Shown here: positions 9,521-21,327 of the stretch, in pieces
Layout: the number at the start of each line of letters is the position of its first letter
Numbering within the stretch: the first letter of the stretch is position 1
Assembly: GCA_009733775.1 (NCBI GenBank)
Contig: WOGZ01000067.1
Span: 1 to 64,000, forward strand
Length of the DNA stretch: 64,000 nucleotides
Origin: Alectoria sarmentosa
Lineage: Eukaryota > Ascomycota > Lecanoromycetes > Lecanorales > Parmeliaceae
Direction of reading: 5' to 3'
Translations under genes and position numbers: made by a program
Notes under the pieces: model-generated
The model's database searches: none
Told to the model about the DNA's origin: nothing
Seen by the model: only the letters and a program-made list of their open reading frames with translations

Positions 9521-12023
9521 TCGACTTGGTCTTCTATACGACCAGAGCAGCAGCTTGTCATATATGGCGAAACACTACAAAACAGCTTGCATATTGCGTG
9601 CCAGAGGAGACTAGAACTCACATAGTCTTTATGACGAGGTTCACACTTTTGCCAGCTCCTGCAGTAACGTGCACCTTCAACCTTCTAAACGAGGTCCGAG
9701 ACATGATCTAATTTTGCATCATCTACTCCAAAGGCGATTCCAGACATCCGTAGACATTGTAATCAGGTCTGGACCGCAGAATGGCATGCGCCTTGCATTT
9801 TGTTACAAGGAACAGGCTACGCAGTGGAATCACCAAACCGAAGGCCGATATCAGGGCCAGGGCTCATATAATGATTGTCTTTGATAATTATGAAAAACTT
9901 GAGAAAGAAATCAGGCAGGCGGGCATAGACCAGCTAGATGCACGAAAACGCTCGGAAAGCAGCCCCGGAGCCTCACCGGGTTCATAAGCATTTGTCACCA
10001 ATAGGGGGTTAAACCAGGCGGGGGGTTTTGGCAGTGTACCATCCTCGCAACAACACATTTCTTCTTTGATCTCCAGTAGTGCCCTCCAGCCTCCTGAGCA
10101 AATATCGATGGATATGTAGGCACCAGTACATCCTACCTTAGGCTAGGTACTTACTTTAGCACGAGCAATCACCCTGATCTCCTTGACTTCTCCCGCTAGA
10201 CAAGGATTTCCCTGCTGCGAAGTCATTGACTACACCTACCTACACCCTTAGAGTACGCGTTCCTCTATACTCATCCTCAAAAACGTAGCAATGCCACCTT
10301 CGAACAGGCGCCTGGCACCATCCCAAGTCGAAATTGCATGTCGATACAGCGGGCTATACCAGAAGAGGACCGAAGAGGATCATACAATAAAATAATTAAT
10401 GGGTAGAGCGAGAGCCAGGCTCTAGTACTAGTACCATCACAGACGTCCAGATCATACCATCACCCTCGGTATTAAGGAGTCAAGACAGAGATGCCAAGAA
10501 ATCGAATTCTTTTTGGAATGCGCCAAATGGCGCTTCGCAATGCGCTCGCCAAATGTACCCCCCCGACCGATAGAAGATGAAGGCTTCCAAGCCAAGCCTA
10601 AGAGAACTCCTGTTCGGACACATCCAACAAAATGGGAAAGAACAGACAGGTTGATCCACACAACCGAGTCGAAACAATCGCCGCTGACGATCGACCTCTC
10701 GCTCATTTGATACGGGTATCTGTTTCACACCACGCTCCCACCCTAAGAATTTCCTGTAGAGCTGTTACTTTTGCCTAGCCTTGGGACCATTGAACGCCAA
10801 GCAGGCAGGCAGGGTATTTCCTTTCTTGCCGTCCTTGATGGCATGTGAGGCTGGAATTGAGGGGGGATTCGAGGTCTATTACCGAAACAGGGAGATACGG
10901 TCAATGACACTTGAAAGCGAGTTGGGTGCTTGTTGCCTCGGAGTGGGGAACACGAGTGAGAGAATGGGATGTGAATCGAGGTGATGGGGAGGTTTTGATG
11001 GGCAGAGTCTGGTTCTGATGGTCTCGATGAGGGTAAGCGGTTTTATCTTTGTTATTTTGATCTCGATGATGTGCTGAGAGGGTAGGAGGATTGCTAGAAT
11101 TGCATGGTTTTTCGGAGTCGAGCGGAAGTAGTGTGTAGTGTATATTTATGAATTTATTGTTCTTCGTCAAGACCTTGAGAGGAAGACTCTCGAATATCTC
11201 ATCATCGATTTTCGAGGATCGCAGAAGTCAGACTTTATTTAAGATTGCACCAAAACGCTCGATCTCCAATAAATTATATATTACAGTCGCTTGAGTATCT
11301 CAACAGCCTCATCTCTTGATACCTTCATGCTAACTTCATGCATTTCAAATTTCTTTCTCTACATCTGTTCGTGTTCGGGGATAATCATAAATCTCGTTCC
11401 CTTATTTGCATATCTTCCCCGCGTAGCTGTCGACGAAATAACATCACAAGCATTTCTGATTCAAGAGTACACGATACATCAAAGCAACCCGGCGCAGTTA
11501 TCGGCAAAAACTTCCACAGCGTGGACGCGATATAGGACACCTAGAGCCAGGGCGGAGTGGGAGTTTTCATGCCAGAGGATTAGACGGACACCCGGGGGGG
11601 GGAACAAACAAGATTGCCGCCGAGGAGGAGAAGAATGTCGCAGGATAAAAAAAGATGTCACAGGGCAGACGAGTACTACGACACAGGAGAATACCGTGGG
11701 GGGAGAAGAGAGTACACTGTAGGATATGGTAGTATGGTAGGGTAGATGTCTAGCGCAGGGCGAAAGACAACTGGGACCGGAGTTCCCATCCATAGAACCG
11801 GCTCGTAGAGTTCCAGGGCCGGTGTGAGATCTGAGCTTATACCAACCCAAAGCTCATCACTCTCCTAGACGGTAGCGACAGTAAGCGGACTTGACTCGTT
11901 GATGTACTCAACACGCGCGAGGAACCTTGGAAACAACCAGAAGGGTTTTGGCGTCGTCGTCGTCGTGGCCCCACTACTTGCTTCACTTAGAGGAACCCTC
12001 GACTCAAAGACGCTTACTCAATC

Positions 12024-12053
12024 TCGCAGCGACTCCGTTTCCATAGAGCACAG
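12024..12053. repeat. Dispersed repeat copy A (partner at 30429)
   Basis: 26 of 30 bases match 30429-30458. On the minus strand both read as a similar peptide (SMETESLR here, SIEMESLR there), suggesting relics of one coding family. The copy here is followed by a stop. Confidence 0.5.
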
Positions 12054-12308
12054 GATTAGCGAACCGAATCAGGTGGCATCTTTCTGATCCTTATCGAAAC
12101 GACTGGAAGTGTTCAGATTGAGAAGAAGACATGCGTTCAATTGCTTCAGGCTGTATATAAGAGCACACTATCTCTTTATCTTCCTGAAAAGGGGGGTGGA
12201 GGGTAATTACTTCCTCTCCGATTGAAATATAATTTAGGGTTATTAGTGCTCGAACGAGTGACTCGGGTAAAGTAGATCAAACTCAGAAATAATCAGTTGC
12301 GACGTAAC

Positions 12309-12420
12309 AAAAGCAAGGAGTATTAGGGGCTGTTCAGTGCTTCGAATATCAGAGGATAAAGAGAAAAAGCAAGGAGTATTAGGGGCAGTCCAGTGCATCA
12401 AACAACAGAAGATAACGAGA
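12309..12420. repeat. 56-bp direct tandem duplication
   Basis: Units 12309-12364 and 12365-12420 are aligned without gaps and differ at about nine positions; the first 22 bases (AAAAGCAAGGAGTATTAGGG and the next two) are identical. There is no coding potential. Confidence 0.85.
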
Positions 12421-12565
12421 GACATAGTCTGTTTCCACCACTAATCCCGATTTGTCGCAAGCTGGTTTCAACTCGCAACCCATGGCTATGACTTCGGGAG
12501 TTCGAGAAATCGAATCTTTGACCAATGCTCCCCGAGGAAATCAGAGCGCAAGCAAGCCGATATCC

Positions 12566-15060
12566 TTACTTGGCCATCTGGCGACCGAGCCACATGTTTG
12601 GTCCATATTCAGACTTGCTGGTTCCTGATTGCTCGAAGCGGTTGCGCCTTGGGTTACCATGGGCGCTACCAGCGCGAAGGGAAAGAAGACTGCGTTTGGC
12701 CGAGAGGCCTTGACTTGCAGCAAATCTGGGTACAGCACCTAAAAAGGGGGGAGGCTCGCCAGCGAAAGCAGATTCTTGATTTAGCACGCCAGAGACAATT
12801 TTGCCAATGGTCGGATGAATCGCTCCAGCGACCAAAGGCGCAAACTTCATGGCGACAGGCGCAATGGTTTTGAGGGCGGTGCCGATGAAGTCGAAAAAGC
12901 CTTCCTCTTGCAACTGCTCGGGTGGGACCATCATCACTGCTTTGAGGGCAGCGTCAGCCACAAGTGCACGCTGTGCAAGAGGATCAGCAGTCAGAAGGTG
13001 AGCGGCTGGGCCCAAGCTGGGTCGATCTTCAAAAGATTCGGCGCCACCGGCTCCTTTCAGCACGTCAGCCAGGATAGGAAGCCCGTGCTTGGCCGCGGCG
13101 AGCACGCCTTGGCCGGCCAAACGAGCACCTGCTTTGATGAGATCGAAGAAACCTTCTTCTGAGTCACCGTCCATGGCAGATTCCTGAAAGTTCTGCTGCA
13201 GAGAAGACTGAAGGTGATCTAGAAACGCCTCGGCTTGATGGTCAGCTGGCTGGTGGATGGCGGAACTGTACTGAACAGTCGACCGGAAAGGTTCTGACGA
13301 GGCAGCTTCGAAGCTTTCGGCGCCAGATGCTACCTTCTGGTTATAGTTATGGAGCGAATCAAGTGCAATTTTTAGAGCAGGTTCCATCATAGCACCCATC
13401 ACATGAGGAGCTGCCTTGCGGATGACAGGTAGCGCGTCCATGACTGTCTTCTTCATGTCGCTGAAGATACTCTCCTCAAGATCGGGATGCAGCTCTACTG
13501 ATTGGAGAGCACTCAATGTAGCTTCAGCCAGAATTGCTCTTTCCATGGAGCCTTCATGTATATCCGACGCGTCCATGGCGCTCTCGGTGACCATTGACTC
13601 GGTTGTGATTTTACTAGCGGCATTCAATGCAAAGCCCGCCAGCGCACCAATTGGGCCTCCGCCGATAAGCCCCAATCCAACGGGAAGCGCAGATGCCACA
13701 GTCCTTAGCACGTCCATGAAACCTTCCTCATCTGCCTCATTTAGCTGACTTTTGCCAGTTAGACTGCGACCTTGAGCGGATCCGTCATTCTGAATGAGCT
13801 TAGTCATGGCAGATGTACGTCGCTGCTGTTGAGAGCGGGGTTGTGTTTGGGGGGTGACTGGGGCTCGGGAGGCATACTGTGCCTGAGTGGTGTGCTGCGT
13901 TCGGGAAGCCTGACGAGTCTCACCTTTATGGCCAGTCACAGCCATGCTGCCTGGAATGCTTGAGCCAAATCCTGACGGTACCGGAGCGGAGATAGCTGTG
14001 TTTCCTGTGACGGGAATGAGATTCAAAGCCTTATTTGGCAAAGGCAACCCGAAGGCAGCGATATAGTCTCCATAAGGGTTGCCAAATTTTCCAATGACTG
14101 AAGCAGAGTTGAGTGTCCCTCCGTACACGTGAGCTCCGATGGAGACCAAGTCGTGTTGTCTAAGGACTGGAGATCCGGAATTACCTGGTACACGGGCGTT
14201 AGACAACTTCACGTATATATAATAAGTGTACACGAGACTCACCCCCATAAGTATCAATCTGATATTCCAACATGGTATCGGCTTGAGTGGATAGGTCAAA
14301 CTCTGTTGGAAGGAACATTTCGTACATACGAGCTCCTTTCTCGCCAGTCTCCTTGTCGGACATGTCACCTGGATAGCCAACAACACCGAGGAGTAAGTTC
14401 TCTTGAGATGGTGTCTCCTCAAATCTTATTGGAGTAACTCCAGTGAAAGGTGTATCGACTTGCATGAAGCTCACATCACAGGTTTTTTGACCTCGAGTTT
14501 TGACCCAGCCTTCGGTGGTGACGATTCTCTTGACGTGCCTGAACTGAACGTTTGGGTCCTTCTCCGACCGATGCCCATCGTATCCAATATAGGCTTTGAC
14601 TTCTGTCGCACGGCCCAACTTGTGGCTCCAGTCGTAGCTGCAGTGTCCAGCAGTGACAAAGATGTCAGGCTTGATAAGCCAGCCAGTACCCATGGCCCAC
14701 CTCTCAGGCTTTTGGAACTCGTAGTGCAGGAAGAGCTTTACAATTGCTGCAGAGCAACGTGAGCGATGTGTACTGAACAAAAGCGATGGCTATTGACTTA
14801 CATCGATACTTCCCACCCGGTGCAAAATGAATCTTGTCGACCAAGACACGCTCGTCTACTTCTCCGACGACGCTTTCAGAGCTTTCATTTATCATGTCTA
14901 GGGAGAAGGTAGTCTCAGGTGCAGGAGGTTGCGCGTGAGTAGGCTCAACATCCCAGACGGCGGCCAGAGTTCGGCGCACCTCATATGCCTTGACATTGAG
15001 GTTGAGCGCAGCACCGTTGACGTCGTGTGACTTTGCAACGGTCGTCTTGATGTCGGTCAT
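12566..15060 (-). CDS. V8-like trypsin-fold serine protease with repeated C-terminal modules
   Basis: Exons 15060-14802, 14746-14243 and 14184-12566 (introns 55 and 58 bp) give 793 aa. The first ATG is at 15060. Residues 87-310 form an S1/V8-type (glutamyl-endopeptidase-like) protease with a complete triad: His121 in TAGHC, Asp177 in TCDVSFMQVD and Ser257 in GNSGSP. No signal peptide is visible; the N-terminus (1-86) is polar, so an intracellular role is possible. Residues 330-400 are a Gln/Thr/Ser-rich linker. The C-terminal half carries four related modules starting with acidic-Phe motifs (EEGFMD 407, EESIFSD 491, EEGFFD 597, EEGFFD 681), each followed by a hydrophobic Ala/Val/Pro-rich helical stretch. 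This tail is not a standard V8 feature. Specificity cannot be assigned. Confidence 0.85.
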
Positions 15061-18000
15061 TTGGGACAACGGGAAGCGTTTGAAAGGGTTGTGGGGAAAA
15101 GTGTAGATTTACGTTTAGATATGTAGCGATGAAGGATGTGAAGACGATATTCTCAATGTTATGGCTCAAGGATGTCGAAGGGGGAGGTTTGATGCCTTAT
15201 TATACTTGAGACCAACCCCTTGCGCCTCTATCACGCGTGCACACGCTCGTGGGTGACGCCGAATCTGACACAACCGAGATCGTGAAGGAGGTGCCCAAGT
15301 TGGTCCAGAATTCCATCAAGAGTGTATTGTCTACTATATTTGGAGAAGGTGGGAGCCGTATTCCTTGTAGCCCGAGCGCCTCAGCTTAGGAAAGCCAGCC
15401 ATGAATGGGAAAGTTTCAGTCTAAACGTCACGAATTCGTCAACGATCAACACTGTTCCTCCTATTTGAGCATATTGGTCTTTCTAGGAAGAGAGTGATGG
15501 TTGCTTCATGCAGGATCACCAATTGGAGGTGGCAGATGCCGTTATCCGATATTGGAAGATTGTGTCAGACTTTAGACGGGACAAGTGCATCTATTGCTTC
15601 ATGCAATTTAGACTGTGATTGTTCTAGTAAAAGGGCGCAAAAACTCCCCCGTTGACTCAGGCAGCCATCCTAAATTGAGGCTTACCGTAAATAGAAAGAT
15701 CCCCTACTTTGGTAATTAGAAAACGAAAGGTGACGTGGGGGTAAGGGAGTACGGAAATGCTATCGGACCTGAGTCATCAACACCTGATTGAAGGATCAGC
15801 AGTCTCTTATTCTGCACAATATTCAATGAGCTCAAACAAAACCCTTCGGCTTACTGATCTCTTACAGAGAATGTCACAACCATGGAGAACAACATTATGC
15901 TCTAATGTCTATTGAAGCAGCTCTGCCCGGACCTTTCTTGGAGGCGCTTCACAGGGGCCTTCTAATGGATTGGAAAAAGTACCCCTGGATCAAAGTCAGT
16001 TTCATGAAGAACTTGCATCTGCGATCGGGAGGGCCACAGCGGACCTGCTGATAAAGAATATGTGGCTGCCTCATTAACGAGCAACATTGCCATTGGGGTC
16101 CGATAGTTGCGTCCTGGACGGTAAATTGTTATTGCTAGGCCATTTCGTCATGGCTTCGGAAACAAGACTTTTTGGGATAGTTCTGACCCATGTCATAATA
16201 TTGGAAAGGGGGCTGGATGATTCCATCACACCATCGAGGGTCCACCCTCTTCTGAAGTGATTGATCCAAGAGTCAAGATCAGGAGGTACTGCAAGCCTAA
16301 ACTCTCTCGGGTTTGCCTGATTTTCCCTTGCTCCCGTGCAATCCTTGAAGGTCCGAAATCCTCTTCCTTCTTCTTAGATAACAGGCAGGGATTGAAGGGT
16401 GTTAAAATAAGGTGCGGAGTGAAAGCGATAATCAGAAGTAAGAAGCTGAGCAAATAAGGGGAGATCTTTACCACATATCCAAAGACGAGGCGTGTTCAGT
16501 CTACGATATAACGAGAGAGTCTATCAGCAATGAGGATCTGCAATTCGAATTTGCTTTTTCCCCACCCGGGCTGAAATGGAACAGCCTCAGGTCCAGGAAG
16601 GAGCTGATTGAGTCATAGGATCTGAATGACAGCAGAGGGAGGTCTCAAGACGGTCGGTCAGCCGGAAAAGGCTTGACAACCGTTGAATTCATATCACGCA
16701 GATGAAAGGAGTTAGAACGACTTGACATACATTGTCAAGGGACGGGACGTAGCCGTTTGAAGTTTGTCTCCATTGAGGCTTGCAGGGGGAAGTGAGCTGA
16801 GAGCTGAGATCAAAACATGCCAACGTAAGGTTCGCAAGAATTCCCGAATTTATGGTCACGTTGGATTTTCAAGCCATTCTCCACTCTCATAGGCTAAGAC
16901 ATGAAAATCCAACTAGCCGAAATTGTCGAGGCGGATATTTCAGCTGTGGGGTAAAGCCACCACGGCCGCATGGACCGCAGCGGGTCGATACACAGATATC
17001 CAAGCTGGTTCACATCAGCAGCAATACGTTCAGTGTCAGGAAAAGAATATCAAGTGGGTGTAAAAGGTATGCTTTGGGGAGCCTCTTCAAGATGCAAAAA
17101 TTTTCCTTTCATCTCTGAAGCATGAGTTCGGAATCTCAATGTTACAGACGAACACCATATGGCAGAGTCGCTGTGCTTTGATGCAAACTTTGTCGTACCT
17201 GGGGTACCCGAGTCTGCGGTCCAATCCGATAGACGCCGACGTGTAGCGGGGATACTTACGTATCAATGCGTCCGCGGTAGCAAGTATCACGGTGAGTGAC
17301 CGACAGTGATGTCACGGACCGAGATGAGGTGCATTATGCTTGGATTCCGGCATGGACGGATGAATAGGTAGCTATGGAGGGTTGATGGTCCAAGGGTGGC
17401 TACGGAGAGACTTGTAGTAGTGCCAAGCCGAGCTAGGCTCAATCAGCCCCACTAGTATAAAGTACCTTAGCTCGCTTAGTCCTGTGTGTAAAGGGTCCAG
17501 TGTAAGGCTGAGGATCTTCACAGCCTCACCAAGCCCAAAAAAAGCAACCTGATGTCTGCCAATATCATTGATTCCACAACAAGAAGACTAGCTATCAGGT
17601 TTATCATATACATGTCGCTCGGCTCAGCTTTTCTACAATTTTGTCCTCAAGACGAGGAAATAAAGCAACAACCTAACAGACTTTCGATACAGATACAGTC
17701 CACGCGAATAAGTATATCCAAAGCCCAGAGCTCCAATCATGAACGCCGTTTACGACTTCGAGCACTCGCTTGTGCCGACTATGCTGTACGACCACCATCG
17801 TGACGGACGTCATCACATCATAATAAGTAGGCAGTCGTCTTGAGATGCAAGCGCACGACAGAGGCTACGCCAACAAAACTGGCATGATGAATCCGCGAGA
17901 AATGCGTCCACACGCCTTGGGGCAGTCACAGAGCAAGAATGTATCGTTCATTGCCAATATGAATCTGTACCGCATAGCGCCGCTGCGAGGGAATGAGGCT

Positions 18001-18178
18001 CATGATGTTGGAACATCTGCCCCTGCGCCGTACTATAAATAGCAGCAACTCGCCATCCTCCAGCACAGCCACGAATCCCACAAACGCACAGTACATATTC
18101 AACACTTTGCCTTTATTCTTCCGCACACTGTTTCCCCGTATCAAGTGCATATCGCATCTCCCACACACGATCCTCCAA
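15061..18178. other. 3-kb gene-poor interval
   Basis: The proximal part is the protease gene's promoter. The rest shows only short frames without family resemblance on both strands. It contains a 12-bp perfect inverted repeat at 16860-16913. Confidence 0.5.
16860..16913. repeat. 12-bp perfect inverted repeat
   Basis: GTTGGATTTTCA (16860-16871) and its exact reverse complement (16902-16913) are separated by 30 bases. It could form a hairpin or be a protein-binding dyad. It does not end in a U-tract, and no gene is adjacent. Confidence 0.7.
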
Positions 18179-18526
18179 ATGCACGTTACGGTCAATCCCA
18201 CGGGGGCTTACCTCGAGGGAAGAAACGAGGAGATGGTGTATAGGCGAATGAGGGATGAGATGGTCAGGAAAAGGGAGGAAGGTGCGTAGTCAAAATCGAA
18301 TCGCAACTCGATTTTCGGCCGCGAAGAGCTAGACGAGCATGTCATCATGAGGTGGACTGCTAACTCCATGTTTGCTGCGTTAGAAGATGCAGAGGCCGGC
18401 GTCGTCAGGAAGCCGAAGAAGCGGACTTTCTTCAAGCATTTGCTTGGATGTGGGTATGGGGACGAAGGGAGGATTGTGCCGGCTGAAAAGAGGGACGGGA
18501 ACGTGAAAGATGATGTTGTGCGATGA
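18179..18526 (+). CDS. Possible small charged protein, gene model uncertain
   Basis: A frame starting at the ATG at 18179 encodes a charged, coding-like peptide (EEMVYRRMRDEMVRKREE). It meets TAG at 18287, immediately after a plausible donor GTGCGT, then continues in the same frame with FGREELDEHVIMRW and RKPKKRTFFKHLLGCGYG to the TGA at 18524. Either a short intron removes the TAG, the gene ends at 18289, or this is a decayed gene. It is rich in Arg/Lys/Glu; no family is recognised. It lies 160 bp from the convergent fusion gene's stop. Confidence 0.35.
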
Positions 18527-18685
18527 CCTGGCGTAGGTGTCGGCGCTCATATACGTCAATCTTTGCGATAGCATGTCTGGCAGGCAGCTAAGAGGCCTAT
18601 CGCGTTGTTTGGCCTTTCGCTTTACTGCTCAAGGATATCATCATGGCCTAGAAGACGAAATGCACATTTGTATCAAGTGCCCGGT

Positions 18686-20770
18686 CTACTTGAGAGCCAT
18701 TCGCACAGCAGCGGCAGTAGCGCCAGGATCTTCGTACAAATGCCAGTGGCCCACTCCCTCCAACACAACGACATCCGCCGCATTCTTCAAGCACCCCTTC
18801 AATCTCTCACACGCCTCCGGCGTGCTCACTCTATCCTCCGCGCCCGTAACGATACAAACCCTTGCTGTGATCCCCTCCACATCCACAGCCTCCGTGGCAG
18901 TAGCCAACGCAGTACAGCCCTTCGCATACCCCTCGGGTTCCTGGCTCAGCAAACTGAGTCTCACCGCCGCAAGACCTAGCTGATTCGAGTCTTTAGTCCG
19001 CTGCGACGTTCCAGCCGTTGAAACAGCGTCGACGATGCCTTGCATGCCCTTTTCCCGTACCAGTGCCGCACGAGCATGGTTTGCTTGTGCAGCAGCCGCG
19101 GGAAGCGGCATAGGGGGTGGGCCAAGGAGAATTATTTTCGAGATGCGAGATGGAGTGGCGGCTGCGAGACGCAGGGCGACGTAGCAGCCCATCGAGTGGG
19201 CGATGATTGTCCAGCCGCCGTCGTTGTCCAAACTTGGGTGATGACGATCGATGACGGCACTGGCATCTGCGACGAAAGAACGGATACTTAGGGTAGATAT
19301 GGCGTTTGTTGGGGACTGGCCGTGGCCTTCTAGGTCGAGGAGGTGCAAGCTGTTGGACTTTTCGAGCTGCAGTGTGGAGATGAGGGGAGCGAATGATTCG
19401 GAAGAGCCGCCGAGGCCGTGGATGAAGAGGATTGGAGGTGAGGATGCTGAGCCCTTCAATGTGCAGTAGAGTGCTTTGCCATTGATGGTTGTCAAGCCGG
19501 ATGTTCCGTGAATGCTCTTAGTGCTGTTGTCGATACGCACGTGGCTGGTAGAGCTACTGAACTGCGATAATGTTTCATTACGAGAGGATTTCGAGGCTAT
19601 CCTGTTGGAAAGGGTGCCGAGTCCGGTCACGGATATCGAGATTCTGTCTCCAGGGCCCAGGTATATGGGTGGGATTTTGCCGATTCCCACGCCCGCGGGC
19701 TGCACAACACTCGGGTTAGCTGGACGATACCTAGTCGTAGGTATCTGTAGTTAGCCATACCGTTCCAGTTGCCAAGACGTCACCAAGCTGCAAAGTTTGC
19801 CCTTCTGATAGCGTCTTGATGAGGAAAGGAATCGAGAAGATCAAGCTCTCGGTCGTAGAATCTTGACGCTTCTCGCCATTGACGGTCGTCTGCACCCTTA
19901 GGACCTTGTCCAGCTTGTGGGCAGGTACAGCAATTGGTCCCTGTTTGACCGTTATCAACAGTCATTTGCGAAGCCTCTAATCTCTGCAGCCTCGATGACT
20001 TACCATGGGACAGAACGTATCTGGGGACTAAAGACATCCATCCATGTCAGCGAAGCTGCCGGTCTCAACGATTTCATTAAATCACGCTTACCTTTCCAAT
20101 GTAAAACTGCTTATGATCACGCTGCCTTTCCCTCGCAGTCATATCATTGATAATAGTATAGCCCCACACATGTGCCATAGCATCAGATTCGCTGATCCTG
20201 AAGCCCGCCTTACCAACTATCAAACCAATCTCGCCTTCATAGTCAAGGCTGTCCGTGAAGCCAGGGTGCGGATATATATCCTCACCGCTCGCGATAATGG
20301 AAGTAAACCTCTTGGTGAAGATGACAGGATGGGTGGGAGTTGCTCTAAAACACAAGCACACAGCATGAATAACCATCGCTTCCCAGTCCGTGTGTTTTAA
20401 TTACAGGAAGGACTGTTTTGAGAACTAACACTTTATCGGAGCTATCAAAGCCAGAACTGTGGAATTCTTCCGCATGCTCTGCGTAATTCTTTCCGACGCA
20501 GAGGACGTCGCGGCCGGCGATTGGGGGCAGCAGTTTGACATCTTGGAGAGATATCGCATTGCCGGCAGGTATGATATTTTCGTCTCCCACTTCGATCACT
20601 TCGTAGAGATTCGTCAAGCGGGTGCCAGAAGCGTAAGCTAGTGGCTGGATATTCTCAGACTTGAAATCGAGAGAGCCAATGCAGTCTTGACCTTTAGATT
20701 GGTAGGCAACGTAGTTGGTAAGAGATGCCTGTTCATGGCCGTTGACATGGCCGTTTATTATGCTCGGCAT
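18686..20770 (-). CDS. Fumarylacetoacetate-hydrolase family / alpha-beta hydrolase fusion
   Basis: Five exons (20770-20430, 20344-20092, 20027-20004, 19940-19761, 19699-18686) sum to 603 codons plus stop with consistent phase. Exon 3 is only 24 bases. Residues 1-300 are an FAH-fold enzyme: VGKNYAEHAEEF (92-103), metal ligands in DYEGEIGLIVGK (Glu150, Glu152) and NDMTARERQRDHK (Asp181), SPDTFCPMGP, then GTPAGVGIG and GLGTLSNRI, which end the domain. Residues 340-603 are an alpha/beta hydrolase with oxyanion HGLGG (360-364), nucleophile Ser435 in AHSMGC, Asp555 and His584. Both halves look catalytically complete. FAH-fold enzymes act on beta-diketo or 2-oxo acid ring-fission products, and alpha/beta hydrolases can do C-C or ester cleavage, so sequential steps in aromatic breakdown are plausible but inferred. 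Confidence 0.88.
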
Positions 20771-21327
20771 GACCGGCGGTGCTTTTGCAGCAAAGAAGAA
20801 TGGCAAAGATTGACGACAGGAAGAATACTGTCTTTTTAAGGAAAGGAGAATACAATCAGAGCAAAGGGGAACTGCGCGCACCACCTTTGGAAGCGCACTG
20901 TTCAAAGGCTTACAAAGCTGAGAGCGCCTATACGTCTACTAGATACAGTACCTAAACGGAGTGATGCGCGGCGATGAAATAGAGGTATGCGGAATTGGCG
21001 TTGAAAAGCCGGCCCAGGCGGAGAAACATATGTTTCGCCGCCATGGGCGCCATACTCCGCACACAGGCCTTCAACTTCTAGGATCTAGGCCGCGTCTTCA
21101 AACTCTCTCGGTGTAAAAGCAACACAGGACAGATTTATTGGTTGTAAGCTTACGAGGCAAGCGTGCCCTCGCTGACCTGCTGATTTGGCAGACCTTCAAG
21201 CTATCACGGTTCAATAGTTTGTATGAATCCCTAGTCCGGTAATCAGATATAGCCATACCATACTTAGTCTCTGCTTTTCTGGTCTATATTAAGTTCATCA
21301 CTATACTGACTTCAAACTTGCTGAATC
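20771..21327. promoter_or_regulatory. Divergent promoter between fusion enzyme and cytochrome b5 gene
   Basis: 557 bp between the starts at 20770 (minus) and 21328 (plus). The minus frame stays open to 20905 without an ATG, so 20770 is the first usable start. No further motif is claimed. Confidence 0.45.

Larger units (their letters stand above)
9521..12565. other. 3-kb gene-poor interval
   Basis: No protein-coding gene supported on either strand; frames are short and lack domains or splice continuity. It contains a TACCTTAGGCTAGGTA-type motif at 10135-10150, a 30-bp element related to one at 30429 and a 56-bp tandem duplication at 12309. A short frame ending at 9987 has coding-like composition but no resemblance. 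Confidence 0.5.

Noticed and set aside
9781..9987. Small frame ending in KLEKEIRQAGIDQLDARKRSE
   Set aside because: Plausible peptide, but too short and without family, promoter or splice support.
20771..20905. Mitochondrial presequence upstream of the FAH fusion
   Set aside because: The frame is open and basic, but its first codon is TTG and there is no ATG before 20770.
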